A program made the position numbers and the translations under genes. A stretch of DNA of 64,000 nt from Pratylenchus scribneri (taxonomy: Eukaryota > Nematoda > Chromadorea > Rhabditida > Pratylenchidae): the NCBI GenBank assembly GCA_030063045.1, contig JAQSEB010000014.1, positions 930,001 to 994,000 of the forward strand. Reading direction: 5' to 3'. How positions within the stretch are numbered: the stretch's first letter is position 1; each line of letters begins with the position of its first letter. Shown piece by piece: positions 37,772 through 50,168 of this stretch. The notes below the pieces were generated by a model that made no database searches, was not told the origin of the DNA, and saw nothing but the letters and a program-made list of their open reading frames with translations.

Positions 37772-37973
37772 ATACCCGGAACATTTTTCATTGTTATTTT
37801 TATGTTTTTGGGTTTGGGTCTATTTTTACTCCAATTGTTGTATTGTTTTATTTAAATATAAATTATCTATTAAATATTGATTCATCAAAACAATTTATGA
37901 GTTGAAACTCACCAAAATATCTTTTATTTATTACAACAATCCTTGAGTTATAATTAAATTATTAAGCGAGAAA

Positions 37974-39150
37974 ATGGCTCTTCCTCGACGAATTACAAAA
38001 GAAACGCAGGTTTATTTAAATTTGTTTTAAATGAATTAAATAAAATAATTTCATTAAGCGACTCCTTCAAGACCCAGTCCCGGGTATCAGCGCAACACCC
38101 GATGAAGCAAATGCACGTTATTTTGCCGTCCTTATAGCCGGTAAATTTGTGAATAGGGTGAATATAAAATAATAACTAAATAAAATAAGGACCCGATGAA
38201 AGTCCATTTGCCGGTGGAGTATTCAAATTGGAATTGTTTTTGCCGGAAGAATATCCAATGGCGGCACCGAAAGTTCGTTTTATGACAAAGGTAACAAATG
38301 GATTATTTTTTAAATTAATTAATTTTCATTCATCAGATTTACCATCCAAACATTGATAAATTGGGTCGAATTTGTTTGGACATTCTCAAAGGTTTTATTA
38401 TCCTATGAAAAATACAAAATAGTCAAATATAATTTTTAGATAAATGGTCTCCTGCTTTGCAAATTCGCACCGTGCTCCTTTCCATCCAAGCATTGCTGTC
38501 CGCACCCAACCCTGATGATCCACTGGCAACGTATTCATTATAAAATTTTATTAATAGTATTAGGTTATCTAACTGCATGTTTTAAACCCAAATGATGCTT
38601 CATAATACTGACATTCTGACATGAGACCTTAAGATAATCATACGCGAATTCTAGGATAACTCTTATATTAGTCAGCCCCAATATCTAAAAGAGTAGAGGT
38701 CGAATGATTCGGGATCCCGACCGAGCCACACCATCTGTTTTTTTTATTTTCGGTACTGACAATGAGAAAAAGGTCATTTTGTGCATTTTCATTATAATCT
38801 TTCCATCTGAGAGCATTTTGGTGAAAATGCCCTCGGGCTATTTTTTTAAAATAAATTTAGGGAATCAAAAAATACCTACGAAAGTTATTGGATTTGGATT
38901 GGAATTTTCGGATAAGGTATTTTCTCAGTAATCCCAAACCGCATATTCCATACTCAATCACCTTTTCGACCTCTACTTATAAGGGAACTGGGTACCCTTG
39001 GGCGAAAATCTGCAGAAAAATAACCGACAAGTACTGAATTTTATTATTTTTAACATTTTTAGGGACGTCGCTGAACATTGGAAAAACAATGAACCGGAAG
39101 CAATTCAAACAGCTCAGCAATGGACCAAATTATATGCTAATGGAAATTGA
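37974..39150 (+). CDS. ubc-13: Ubiquitin-conjugating enzyme E2 N (UBC13)
   Basis: Six exons join to about 150 residues beginning [19 protein letters not shown]2 landmarks are [20 protein letters not shown], the [16 protein letters not shown] segment with HPN motif and catalytic cysteine, and [20 protein letters not shown]. The length and the lack of extensions match UBC13, which pairs with a UEV partner to build Lys63-linked ubiquitin chains in DNA damage tolerance and signalling. The last intron (38532-39060) is about ten times longer than the others and holds a short inverted repeat. The last exon ends WTKLYANGN with TGA at 39148-39150. Confidence 0.95.
38692..38977. repeat. Short inverted-repeat element in the last UBC13 intron
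   Basis: GTAGAGGTCGAA at the left (about 38693) is repeated as TTCGACCTCTAC at the right (about 38966). It accounts for most of the excess length of this intron. No clear target duplication, so MITE status is tentative. Confidence 0.45.
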
Positions 39151-40801
39151 TTGAGAAATGAAGAGGACTGAAGAAATAAAAGCAAAGATGAAAATGTTTT
39201 ATGATATTTTTGATGAGGAATTATAATTTTCATTTATGATTGATTGATTGATGACCATAATTGGACATGGAGATGACTGTATTTTTTTTATTGTTTTTGT
39301 AATTCAAATCATCCACCCTCTCTTTATTTGATCTTGTAATCCATTTTGATTATTTGAATAAATCTTTGATAGCTTCACAATAATAATATTAGTTCTGGGT
39401 CTGACTGTTGTCTGTTGTGTCATTTTCGCCCTCTCGGGATTCAGGGAATTAATTTGTGAAGAATAAAAATTAAAAGAGTTCAAAAAATTATTTTCCACTT
39501 CTCTGGGAATCGAACTCCCATACCAAAAACAAACAGCTCTACCGCCTGCGCCATGCATGCCCTCTAATCAACGCAACAAACAACTCTAATAATGATTATT
39601 AATAAAAATCGATATCTGCAAAATTTGCATATTTAATCGCCAAAATCAAATCATATACAAAACCACCATCATCGATTACCCTATAATGTTTGCTATTTCC
39701 AATTAAAATCCACTTTCACCAATGCTATAGCGTTTTGGCAAAGTTGCGTAGGACTTTGCCAAATCAAAATACCATTTTTAGCCAGTCGTGATCATCAACC
39801 CCTTTCAATAGTCAATTCAATTTTATTCTCTGGATGGATTCAGCTTCAGAATATCGATTTAATATACAATAATATCAACCAATTACTGTATGCTTTGTTT
39901 CTTAAAAATTATTCTGATTAGTGCCAAATTCTCATTAGTGCCAGTAGCCAAGGCCAACCGGTTCTAGAAAAAAATGCATGGATTTTCCTTATGAAGAATT
40001 GCAAACTAAAATGGATTATTAGAAGGAGAAGCATTGATGATGAGCAGAACGAATGAATGGGAAGGAGGAGGGGAAGGCTAGTGCGAAAAAGGAGGAGATC
40101 AGCAAAAAGGGAAGGACGGGAATTGGCTGTCTCCATTGGGTGCCGCAAGCGAAATAATATATTATTGGACTGTGCGCAGCAAACGGTGCGGGAAGCATTG
40201 CTTCCACATTTGGCTAATGGGTTTTCCCACTTTTCGATCAATTCTTTTTATCCTTTTACTCCTCAATATTTAATTCTAACAGAGGGAACAAAGGCCAAAT
40301 AGTTAAATCTTTTTAAATAATTATATTTCATCCAATAAGCATTGAAAATATGCGAAAACTCCTTTCCCCATTCCTTCTTGCTTTCATCTTCATTTCATTC
40401 TTATAATCATGTTGTCCCCTTTCTTTATAATACCTCCTCCCCCGGCGAATCCAATTCGCGCCGATTGACCCCTTCCCCAATAAACTTCTTCTCCCTTTCT
40501 TTCCATTATCCCTTCCTTCCTCTTCCGCTTTGGTCATCGAAAAATAGATTAAGCCGGTCTGCCAGCCGTTGCTGATTGAAGGGGCAGCCGCCGAAAAATG
40601 GCATATTGCGCCGACGGACTGATAGCAATCTCCCTTCTTAATTCCATTCCTTTATTCACCAAGCTAATTGCTTCGGGCAAAATTGTCGCTAAGTATTTTT
40701 CCAAAACACCCAAAAAATGATGCGAAATGCAAAAAGGCTTTCATTACCCAATTGTAATCGGAAATTCTCATCCATTCTAGGCCGAAATTCCAAATTTAAA
40801 T
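39151..40801. other. Non-coding interval between UBC13 and the MAM gene
   Basis: No gene can be supported. About 40020-40600 is purine/pyrimidine-biased with overlapping short frames on both strands and no family features. A pol III promoter-like element lies near 39506-39553 and a mariner-like MITE begins at 40804. Confidence 0.4.
39506..39553 (-). other. tRNA-like pol III promoter element (possible SINE or tRNA pseudogene)
   Basis: On the minus strand TGGCGCAGGCGG (39553-39542) resembles the tRNA A box, and AGTTCGATTCC (39516-39506) the B box, about 37 nt apart, with a flanking TGGGA/TCCCA stem around the B box. A T-run follows near 39490-39480. The anticodon-arm interval is too short and the acceptor stem does not pair, so this is not a functional tRNA. 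Confidence 0.4.
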
Positions 40802-40803
40802 TA

Positions 40804-41026
40804 CCGTATAACCTCTTTTAATCCCCAACTCGATGACCTATATAGGACATATAGGTACTGGTAGAGTTAATTTTATTTTTATAGCATTTTCTTAGTTCCC
40901 TTAAGCTCTACAAAATCAGCTATAATTTGTTCAAAATGTTCACAAATTGAGAAGTTAGAAAATTTTACCAATTTTTTGAGGGATTGAAAAATAATTCCCT
41001 ACGGGGTTTTAAAAGAGGTTATACTG
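40804..41026. mobile_element. Tc1/mariner-like MITE (223 bp, TA target)
   Basis: Left end CCGTATAACCTCTTTTAA and reverse-complemented right end CAGTATAACCTCTTTTAA differ at one base and are flanked by TA on both sides (40802-40803 and 41027-41028). Such ends and a TA duplication are typical of the Tc1/mariner superfamily. No coding capacity. Confidence 0.7.
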
Positions 41027-41057
41027 TATATAAAAATTATTAAGAATTATTCAATTA

Positions 41058-44000
41058 ATGTTATTGCCCTGTTTCTCGGGCAATGCCCAACAAAATGATG
41101 AGGGGGAGACATCATCGGTGGAATTGGAACCAAAAGCCAGTAGCAGTTCAACAATTAATCCACAAAAACAACATTTGGATTTGGAGGAAATGAACCAAAA
41201 CAATCATCAAATTCTAAATAGAAGAAATAAATGTGAAAGAAGAAAATTGGAATATTCCTCCTCCCAAAAATGGATGATGCCACAAGGCATTTCATTGCCA
41301 TTTTCAATAAAAGTTTTCATTTTAATGTGCGGCACTTTATTTAAATTTGGTCTGTAAAATATTAAAATAATTTAAATAAAATATTCAAAGGTAATTGTTG
41401 TATGCCCGGATACGAAGGGGAAAGGGCAAGTTTGAGGCAATATTTGGGCATTGAATGGAGTCCAGGAGGATTGGCCAAAATGGATGGTAAATTAAAGTGG
41501 TAAAAATTAATTGAACATTTTTAGCTGAAACGCCCCGATTTGTTCGACATTCCAGTGAATTAAATTGTGACTTTTCCAACCCGGATAAATGTAAATTAAA
41601 TAAAATATTTCATCAATAGAAAATTTCCCCCATTTTAGGCAGATGGCAAAATATGCCGAAGAAGGGCTTTGATTCGCTCGATTTCCATTTATTTCGGTAA
41701 ATCTCATTTTAATCCAAACCAAACCTTCCTAAATATTTTTCTAGGAAGGAGGACAACACCGAATTCCCTGTATGAATAAATAATAAAAAATATTAAAAAT
41801 ATTTAATTTAAATTTCAAAGATTTTGCAAATTAGGCCAGGCCCATCCAAAGTTCCGGTTGGTAAGTTCATTTTTGCATTCTTTTGGTCCAACTTTTTTTA
41901 CCCAAAAAAGGAGACCAACTTCTTTTGACCGGGGACAGAAAACGTCAAGAGCAAAGTGCAATTTTGATGAGCCATCCAATAAAATGCCAAAACACAACTG
42001 GCAGATTGACATTCACATTTTGGCTATACAATGGAGCCCGGATAGAAGTGTTAGTGTTTGAGGAAAACAATGAAGAGGTGAGAATTTGGAAAAAAAATGA
42101 TGGATATTTTAGGCTAATATTAAAAGGGAATTAACCTATTAAATTCCAACTCATTTGAACAAAAATGGAATATTTATATCTATTAGTGCCCCTTTTTTAG
42201 TTTTGAGGCATTGCATCGCATTTCGCATATGAACTTTTTGACAAATTTTTATTTCCTAGTGCCTTTGTTCAAAAAAGTCGACAAATAACAGAATTAGACC
42301 CCAAATTTTGTCCATTTTTGGGGTCGAAATTCAGTTGTTCCGGGGCTACTAATAGAAAAAATATGGTAGTGGAAATTCAAGAATATGATGATATATTAGG
42401 CTAATATTAAAAGAGAATTATCCAACCAAATTCCAATACATTTTAGCAACTTTAAATAGAATATATCAATTTTAAATTATGTAATACGTTTATTTAATAA
42501 TTATATATTATTAGGGTATGCGTATTTTGCCTGAAAAACCGCAAGTGGATTGCGGGACAGTGCAAATGAACACAGAATGGTTTTATTTTATTTTCTATTC
42601 CAATCCCCCATTCCATTCACATTCTAAGTACCGTCGAAATTCCTCCCCGCGACCGGCCATTCCGCATTGCAATACGGGCATACGATATTCGGCATCCGGA
42701 AGGCTCATTTGTGATGCTTGATTCGTACGTTGAATTTTCCTTTTGATAAATAATTCCCATTTTATTAGAATCCTCTATGAAGCACAATTTTGTCGAGTTT
42801 CAAGTATGTTTTAATAAATAAATAGAATAAATCTTAATTATTTTTCAGTTGAATTTGGCCCTGATTTCCACACTGAACCTTTGCTTACGGGTGCAAACGG
42901 TGAATTCGTCCAATCGGCTGCGGCATTGAATTGTGCCGAATTTGATGGGAATTGTCGATGGCGAAATTCGGGTCACGGCCAACAAGGGGTAATTTTGTCA
43001 ATATTACGGAATAAATGAAAATTAAATTAGGTTTGGAAAAGAGCAATTGGTACATCGCCTCCGGCAATGATGCTTTTCAATGAGACCGGCACTCAATTCC
43101 AACCAACATTACCGGCGGCATTCCTCTATTTTGAGGAAGGAAATCATCTTGGTTTATTGAAAAATACATTAAATATTAAATTCTATTAATTTAAGCTGTG
43201 AACAATTTTCGTATGCTCTCTTCCGACCCAATTGAATGCGGCGAAACATCCTCAATTGTGCTTCAATTTAGGTACATTTTTATGCCATTATTTTGAATTA
43301 AATTATTATTTATTTAGGATTTGGTCAACAAAAGGCATTCAACTGAGTTGTTGCCTTTTGGACTTCCAAACCCAGCAAATTATTGGCCAATGCCAACCAA
43401 TTCATTCGGATATTACGCCGGCTCCAATTCAAATGAAATTCAATTCGGATAAACAGAAATTTATGGTGGGAAAATGATTGAATTTTATGCATATTTTTTG
43501 GCACAGTTTTCAATTCGCATTGATTCCGTCAATTCCGATTTTGACAATTTTGTAATTTTGGATGAATTTGAAGTGCTAAATGCGGATGGATGTGGCCAAT
43601 TGGGCATTGAGGCTGCCCAAAAAGGATGGCTGGTTGATGGCGGACTTTTCACTGCCCCAATGTTGAGCACTCTTTTGAATAGGCCAATTCATTCGGCAAA
43701 AGTAGACAAATTTATTTTTTAAATAATAATTTATTTTAAAAGGATTTGAATTGTGATTTTGCAAAACGGGCACTGAATTGTCAATGGGCAAATTTGGAAA
43801 GATTGGAAGAGGGAATGAGCCCTTGGGAAATTGGCTCATTGGGCAATGCAAATGGAAGGAATAATAAACGGAATTCAATGCCAAGTCAGTTTGGGACACT
43901 ATTCTCATTAATATTAAGTTTTAGTTGGCGATGTTGCCTTAACTCGATTGGACTCGGCCAATGGTTCGGCCGTTCTTCTGTCCGAACAAATCCAATGCAC

Positions 44001-45683
44001 TCATGATGAGCGGACAACATTGACATTTAGAAGTTGGCAAAGTGGAGGAAATACTCAATTGGGTGTTTGCATTGTTCGGGCCAATTCACTGGAAGTTTTG
44101 GATTGCCAAAATACAAATCCAGGAATTGGAAATATGGACGGAGAGCAGGTCTGTCAATGGCTAAAAGGGCCTTTACTATCTATCTACTGTACCCCCACTT
44201 CTTTGCTTACCCCTTCACCCGTCAATCAAATATTGCCCCAATCTGTCTTTTTTAAACTCACCCTTTTTCTTCTTTTAATGTTTTTCCCCTTCAAATTTTT
44301 ATCACATTTTCCCGCACAATTAATAAAGAATAATTTAGTCGGGTTTCCTCTTATTCCTATCCCGTTCATTGGGCCACTGGGGGCTTAAGTAACTTTCGCC
44401 CCAAACTACATTACTCCTAGATTAGTACTAATTATATATTAAAAAATTGTTTGGGGTGAAAATACAAATTTTTTGTAGATTTTGGTTGAAATTCCTCGAC
44501 TTGATGAACCCGTTCGACTAGCAATTAGGGCCGAATCGAAGGATGAACAAGGTGGACTTTTGGCCGTGGATGATATCCAATTAGAAGTAAAAAAAAAATA
44601 TTTAATATTTCCAAAATGATTTCATCCAATTTTAAGGGAAATGTTTGTGCTTCAACAAATGCAATTGCATTTGCGGCTGGAAGGAGTGGATATGGACGAA
44701 TTGTTTCATCAAATAATGGAATAATAAATGGACAAGAGGATGCAACAGGAAATAATAATAATAATGGATGGCATGCTTTACCGGATGAAAGTAAGGATAC
44801 TATTTTTGCATCAAAAAGTAGTTTTCGAATTCTAATAAATCAGAAATCGATTTTAGACCATACAAAGCTTACATACCAATTTGTAGATCTCATCAAGATG
44901 CGTCTTTTGACATATTCATTACTTATTAGTTTGAATCGAAACTGAGGAATTAAACCATTTAAACCATATTTTCCAATTTTTGGTTTTAGTTGTTTAATTT
45001 TGGGACTAAACCTGACATTCTATATGCCATTCGATGCTTCTTGATGAAATCTACAAAATGGTATAAGGATTGTAAGGTCTAAAGCCGGTTTTTTGATTTA
45101 CTACAAGTCTAAAACTACGTTTGATGCAAAAAATATTTATTCATAAAATTAATATAAATTAATTAAAATTAATCCAATTATTCCATTTAATTAAGATGTT
45201 TGCCGTTTGTTAAGTTGTAATTTCAATAATGAAGGGAATATGTGTCTGTTCACATCCTCTCGAATTGCCTCATCCGTTTCCATGTTTCGTTCCTATAATC
45301 AATCTGCTTTTGCCATGCTATTCACCCGAAGTCGGGTTGCAATGTTGGAATCGCCACTTTTCCATTTGAATGCGCCGGCAAGATTGCATTTCGATTTTTC
45401 AATCAAAAAAGGACCGGCCACTCTGCATATTTGCCAAGACAGCATAATCCGTGAATTGGATTCATGTTTTGCCATTTTCCAAAGTGGCGAAACAAATGGA
45501 TGGAAATCTGATTTTGTTGAGGTAAAGCATCCAAAATGGCAAAATTAATTGATTCTCAAATTGAAGGTTTTGCCAACTGATCGGAAATTCTATTTCATAG
45601 CAAAAATGGAAGGACCCGGCAAAGCAACAATTCTATTGGACAATTTGGAATTAACCGATGTTCGAAATCATCGAATTTGTTAG
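41058..45683 (+). CDS. Multi-MAM-domain protein (four MAM domains)
   Basis: Many exons join in phase to TAG at 45681-45683. The first exon encodes about 85 polar residues, then a hydrophobic stretch (SIKVFILMCGTLFKFG), which would act as a signal anchor, followed by NCCMPGYEGER. Four MAM domains follow. They start near ELNCDFSNPDKCRW (41560), LNCAEFDGNCRW (42930), LNCDFAKRALNCQW (43750) and LSCNFNNEGNMCLF (45214); family features such as FRIAIRAYDI and LDNLELTDV end the domains. MAM domains are extracellular adhesion modules, so an adhesive surface or matrix protein is likely; no protease, receptor tail or phosphatase domain is attached. The intron between the exons ending MDGEQ (44148) and starting ILVEIP (44479) holds dispersed repeat copy 4. 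The true start may be further upstream. Confidence 0.8.
44152..44433 (-). repeat. Dispersed intronic repeat, copy 4 (inverted)
   Basis: The reverse complement of this stretch follows copies 1-3: TTAGTACTAATCTAGG at its left end, GTGGCCCAATGAACGGGATA, TTGGGGCAATATTTGATTGA, GTGGGGGTACAGTAG and TTGACA at the right. It retains an uninterrupted version of the site into which the hAT-like element inserted in copy 1. It begins directly after the splice donor of the MAM gene exon. Confidence 0.8.
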
Positions 45684-46172
45684 GCGAAAACATTCAATTA
45701 TGGCAGCTGTTGGCAATATTTTAAACAATTAATTTGGATTGAAATGTAGCGCAAATGGCCAATTGATCAAAAAGTTGGAAAAACAGAAAATGCTCAAAAT
45801 TTGAAGAAAAACACAAAAATTTACGGGTTCTTTCTAATTAGATTGGTTGTGAGAGATATTCCTCAATTTAATGTGCTCATTTAATATTTATATTTGTATT
45901 TAATTATTTTATTATGCAGTATTTTATTGTTTTGATGCTAGAAAATAAAATTGATTTGTCAAAAATTCCATTTTTCATAAAAAATAATTTATATTATCGT
46001 TGAATTTATTCAGGAATTGAAAAACTAATAAATTTGAATAGATTAAAATATGAATTATTTAAAGTGAATGAAATGTAAATCTATTATTTATTTCTTATTA
46101 AATAAACAGTATCCCTTTCTTTCTAAATAAACAGTATTCCTTTCCCTTCCCTTCTTTGTTTCTGATTTTCGC

Positions 46173-47873
46173 TTAAGGCAGAAAAACGCGAGACATTTTT
46201 TGTATTTGTCGTCGACAAATTGGACATTTGCTGCCTTGACCTTTGATTCGTTCCGAACAAATTTCACATGCCACCAAATGCATGCACGGTTCAAAAACAA
46301 TGGATCGCTAAATAATCGAAATATTAATTTAAATAATATTATTTGGTATTGGTACCTCATTATCTTCGCAAATACTGCATTCTTTGAATGCTATTGGATT
46401 TGTGGCCGTTGTGGCACTTTCAGCTGAAGATGCTGATTGCTGTTGGCGACGAATATTTGATTGATTGGATGTGCCTGCAGCTTCTTCATCCTCATTCTGG
46501 AATTTATTAGGAATAATAAACTTCAAATTAGCCATATTTACCTCTTCACGTTCATTCATCATTGAATGAAGCAACAATAATGGGAATAATTCCCGGGCAA
46601 TTTGTTCCCTGGCTGCCTGTCCTTCGGCCTCCTGTTGCAGTCGGCGAAGTCGATGAATGGCCTCAAGTCGTTGTCGAATTTGTTCTTCTCGATTTTGACG
46701 TTCTTCTTGGCGTCTTTGACGCACATGATAAATTAGGCAACATAAACAACAAAGGCAGGAAAATAATAGAATGACAAATGCTTGGAGCAAATTGCCAAGG
46801 AATTTGAGTAAATTTCCGAAACATTCCCAAATGGATTTAGCCAATTCACGGCAACATTCACAGCAACAGCAAAAGCAAATTGAGAAGATAATTGCGAATA
46901 TCCACCAGTATTTTTGAATAAACTGCAAAAAAAATTAAAATTTAATTCTCATTAATAAAATATTTACATTCAAATAAGGCATATACCAATAGAAGCAATT
47001 ATTAAAATCTAAAATTTAAGTGAAAAGCTTTAAATTTATATTTTACTCTGATCCGGTTTAAATTCTGCACTTTCCTGATTCGCAAAAGGAACAATCTAAA
47101 AATCATTAAAATATTTAATAATTTGAATCCTTGAATAAATCACCTTCAAATTTTTGAATGTTATTGCGGCGAAAAGGGGATTCATATGATCTGATGCCAT
47201 ATTGATTGTCGCTTCATAACATTCGAAGCTTAAAAATATTCATAAAATAATATCGTATAAATTGTAAATAACTTGCCCATATTCCATTTGCCAAATACGC
47301 GTTGAATTAGTATATTCCCAAACATCTACTTTTTAATTTAAAATTTAGAAACAAATTTAAAGTCTTCGATACCCTCTCTTGGATTCAATTCTTCAGTAAA
47401 ATTTGCAATAAATTTTGAATAACCGATGAAAATATATTTGCCTTCATATTTATGATCAAATGCTTCAAGTATTAAAAACCTGTGGATTGAATAATAATTC
47501 ATTTGTCAAATAATTAAAAATTCCTTCATCTCATAAAAACCAACCACTCTTTTTCCGTTGGCCAATCAAAGCCAGCGATTTTTGGAAGGAATCCAATTGC
47601 CAATTTGTTAAAATCACTTTGTTTGTCGTCAGTATGTGCATTTTCCAAGCCGAAATTAAGGCTAACCTTTTGGCCAAGCTGAACAAAATTAAATTTGCTT
47701 TCAAGTTTTCCCATTTAGACCTTATCCAAAAATTCCACATTTCCCGTGATGTCTTCAGCTTCGAATATAATATAATAATTAGTAGTCGTACGAGAAGAAG
47801 GATATGTCAAATGGATGGCCAATGAAGAAGTTGCAAACCAAATGAAAATTAAGCATTTTCCAATTAAGAACAT
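46173..47873 (-). CDS. Membrane RING-finger protein with signal peptide and luminal domain (putative E3 ligase)
   Basis: Read on the minus strand from ATG 47871-47873 to TAA 46173-46175. A signal peptide (MFLIGKCLIFIWFATSSLA) precedes a predicted luminal or extracellular region of about 190 residues in several exons (47100-47820) that I do not recognise. An exon at about 46502-46928 encodes two hydrophobic, Cys-rich segments (WWIFAIIFSICFCCCC and AFVILLFSCLCCLCCLI), then an Arg/Gln/Glu-rich coiled coil (RQEERQNREEQIRQRLEAI). The C-terminus is a C3HC4 RING: CSICEDNE, PCMHLVACEIC, CPICRRQI. The class suggests a membrane-anchored ubiquitin ligase. The luminal part has no family I can name, so it may be nematode-specific. 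It converges with the MAM gene and diverges from unc-44. Confidence 0.75.
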
Positions 47874-47954
47874 TTTAAGCTTTATTAAAGTTAAATTGAT
47901 TTTTGAAAACCATTTTTTGGATTGCTTATGGAAATAAGGGGAACAATGATTGGT

Positions 47955-48099
47955 GGTCCATTTCCCCAAATGGTTCCATTTCCCCAAATCTCTAGCATGT
48001 ACTATTTCCGCTAGACTCCTATGCTCCGAAGCCCATAAGCCCATAGTCCCTAGCCCCTACTCTGATTTGGGGAAATGGAACCATTTGGGGAAATGGACC
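47955..48099. mobile_element. Short foldback element with perfect 36-bp arms
   Basis: The 36 bases at 47955-47990 (starting GGTCCATTTCCCCAAATGG) are repeated exactly in inverse at 48064-48099. Each arm itself holds two CCATTTCCCCAAA units. The 73-bp loop contains CCTATGCTCCGAA and TCCCTAGCCCCTA, which are also found in the loops of the elements at 6691-7564 and 62398-63196. It lies just upstream of the RING gene start. Confidence 0.8.
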
Positions 48100-50168
48100 C
48101 TCCACCGGAACAATGCTATTCCATTTTAGAGAATGGCTAACTAAATGTCATTTTGAGTGAACCATTGAACAAAATAAAAAGCTTATATGTATATTTATTT
48201 ATTCAGCCTCACAATAGATTGAAAAAATGAAGCAAAAATAATAAAAAGCCTTGCGAATTGAATAAAGAATGGAAAAACCGATAAATGGTTATCTATCAAC
48301 AATATTTGCAACAAATTTTGATTACTTTTCTACCTATCAAATAAATTTACCCCACATTATTACTGTACCCCAGCCAATGGTTGATTTTCTCACTCATATC
48401 AAATTGTTTCTTTCACTGATATTTAGAATAAAAGAGGCATCCTATCTACTGATAAATTTGGAAAGAGTCAATATTGAATATCGTAATCCTCCTTTGATGA
48501 CCTATTTTGAGGGTCAGCATTAATTTATGAAAATTGCCTCGGGCAATATTTGATGGATTTATTTTCCTTATCAAAGAAGACAGAGAATGAATTATGAATA
48601 TGAATATCGTAATCCTCATTCTCATTTGATGACCTATTTTCAGATACGAATAAGTAATTTTGTCGCCATAAAAATGGCTAAAAGAAAATTGCCTCAAACA
48701 AATATTTGATCTGATTCCTTATCAAAGAAAAAGAGGCTGAATTCGGTGAACTTTGTCCTTTAAATATTCAAATCCATGCGGAATGCCGAATTTGATAACG
48801 AATCATCTTCCTCCATTTGCCATTTTTAAGCAGAATTCTCACTCTTTTCTCCCAAATTTTTTGATACATTTATCATTTTTAGTAAATTGCATTTTCATAT
48901 TATTTATTTTAATCGAATTGTTTAAGTGTAACCGGCAGAATGAATCCCAATTATAAGCCAAATTGAGTGTCGGGAAGAATAAAGTTGGAAAATTTTCAAT
49001 TATTTCCCCAAAAATTGTCATATAAAATGGATAAATGGCTAATATCAATGGCAAAATCAAACTTCAGTTTTCCCGAATCACCATCAAACACCAAATAGTA
49101 TTTACGAAATTTAGTCCTCATTTCCTCCCTCCAATATAAATAAGTCAAATTCTTCTAATTTGCATATTTCATTATAAATTTTATTTTTGGGCAATATCTC
49201 ATCCTAATGAAAGGCACAGATTCGAGGCTACCAAAAATGTGAATAGGTTGGAGGAAGCAACCAAAACAACAGAGAAGGACAAAAACGACACTTTCATCGA
49301 ATGGATGGATGTGGAATGAAAATGTGGGGATTATGCCTCTATTTTCAATGTATATTATTTGAGTTGGTTGGAGGGAAAATGTCGGTGGCTGCTGAATGGG
49401 AAATCGATGATTCTTCCCCCTCGGCTGCTGCGGAAACCTCCTCACTCCAACCTAATGTACAATTCTCGGCTTTTCAGCCTTCCCTCCTCCAAATGTCTCA
49501 TCCAAAAGGCATTTTATATTTCTACGAACATTTTCTTCCTCTCTCTTTTCTTGGCCAAAACCACTATGGCCAATTTCCCTCTGGGCCCTTCCGTTGCGGT
49601 TTATTTTTACGAAGCACATCCGCTGCCTGGGGCAAAATATATGTCAGTCGAGAAGAAAAGGCAGATGGCCAAGGCCATGGCCCAGCAGAGGCCAATCCAT
49701 TTGCCCCTTTTTGGTCACCACAATTGCCTCGAGGGAATGGCCACAGATGAGGCCTCCTCAATTCATAGTCGACAACAAAGCACTTCTCCTATTATTTTGT
49801 CCAAAAGCAATTCCTTATTTTGGCCTTGGCATTTCTTTTCTTATTTTTTACTAATAAAAAATTGCTTTGGAATTCTTTTAACATATATTTACCACAAACT
49901 TAATGAATTAAAATATTTTCTGCCCAACGGTGCGAGATGGAATCGGGGGAATAATGTTAAATGAATGACTAATATATACGTCTTTTACCCCCTAATGACC
50001 ATTAATTAAATCTATTCCACTCTAAAAATGTTGTTGAGGTCAGCAAATTGTGCGCATTTTCCATCCATCTTTTAGAGCAATTTTCTTATTGGATCCACTA
50101 AAAATATTTATTTATGTAGAAAAATTATTTAAAAAATTATGAATTGAAATTTTCACCAAAAAAAAAGA
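48100..50168. other. Intergenic region between the RING gene and unc-44
   Basis: Two diverged copies of a sequence containing ATATCGTAATCCTC and TTTGATGACCTATTTT lie near 48475-48520 and 48600-48650. A GC-richer block at 49300-49960 has two overlapping open frames of about 150-200 codons without recognisable domains; I do not call them. The right end should contain the main unc-44 promoter. Confidence 0.45.

Noticed and set aside
39485..39556. Functional tRNA gene on the minus strand
   Set aside because: Only the A- and B-box regions are tRNA-like; the anticodon arm is too short and the acceptor stem does not pair.
49301..49964. Overlapping open frames of 149 and 201 codons upstream of unc-44
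   Set aside because: Two frames compete over the same bases, and neither shows a domain, a signal peptide or splice structure.
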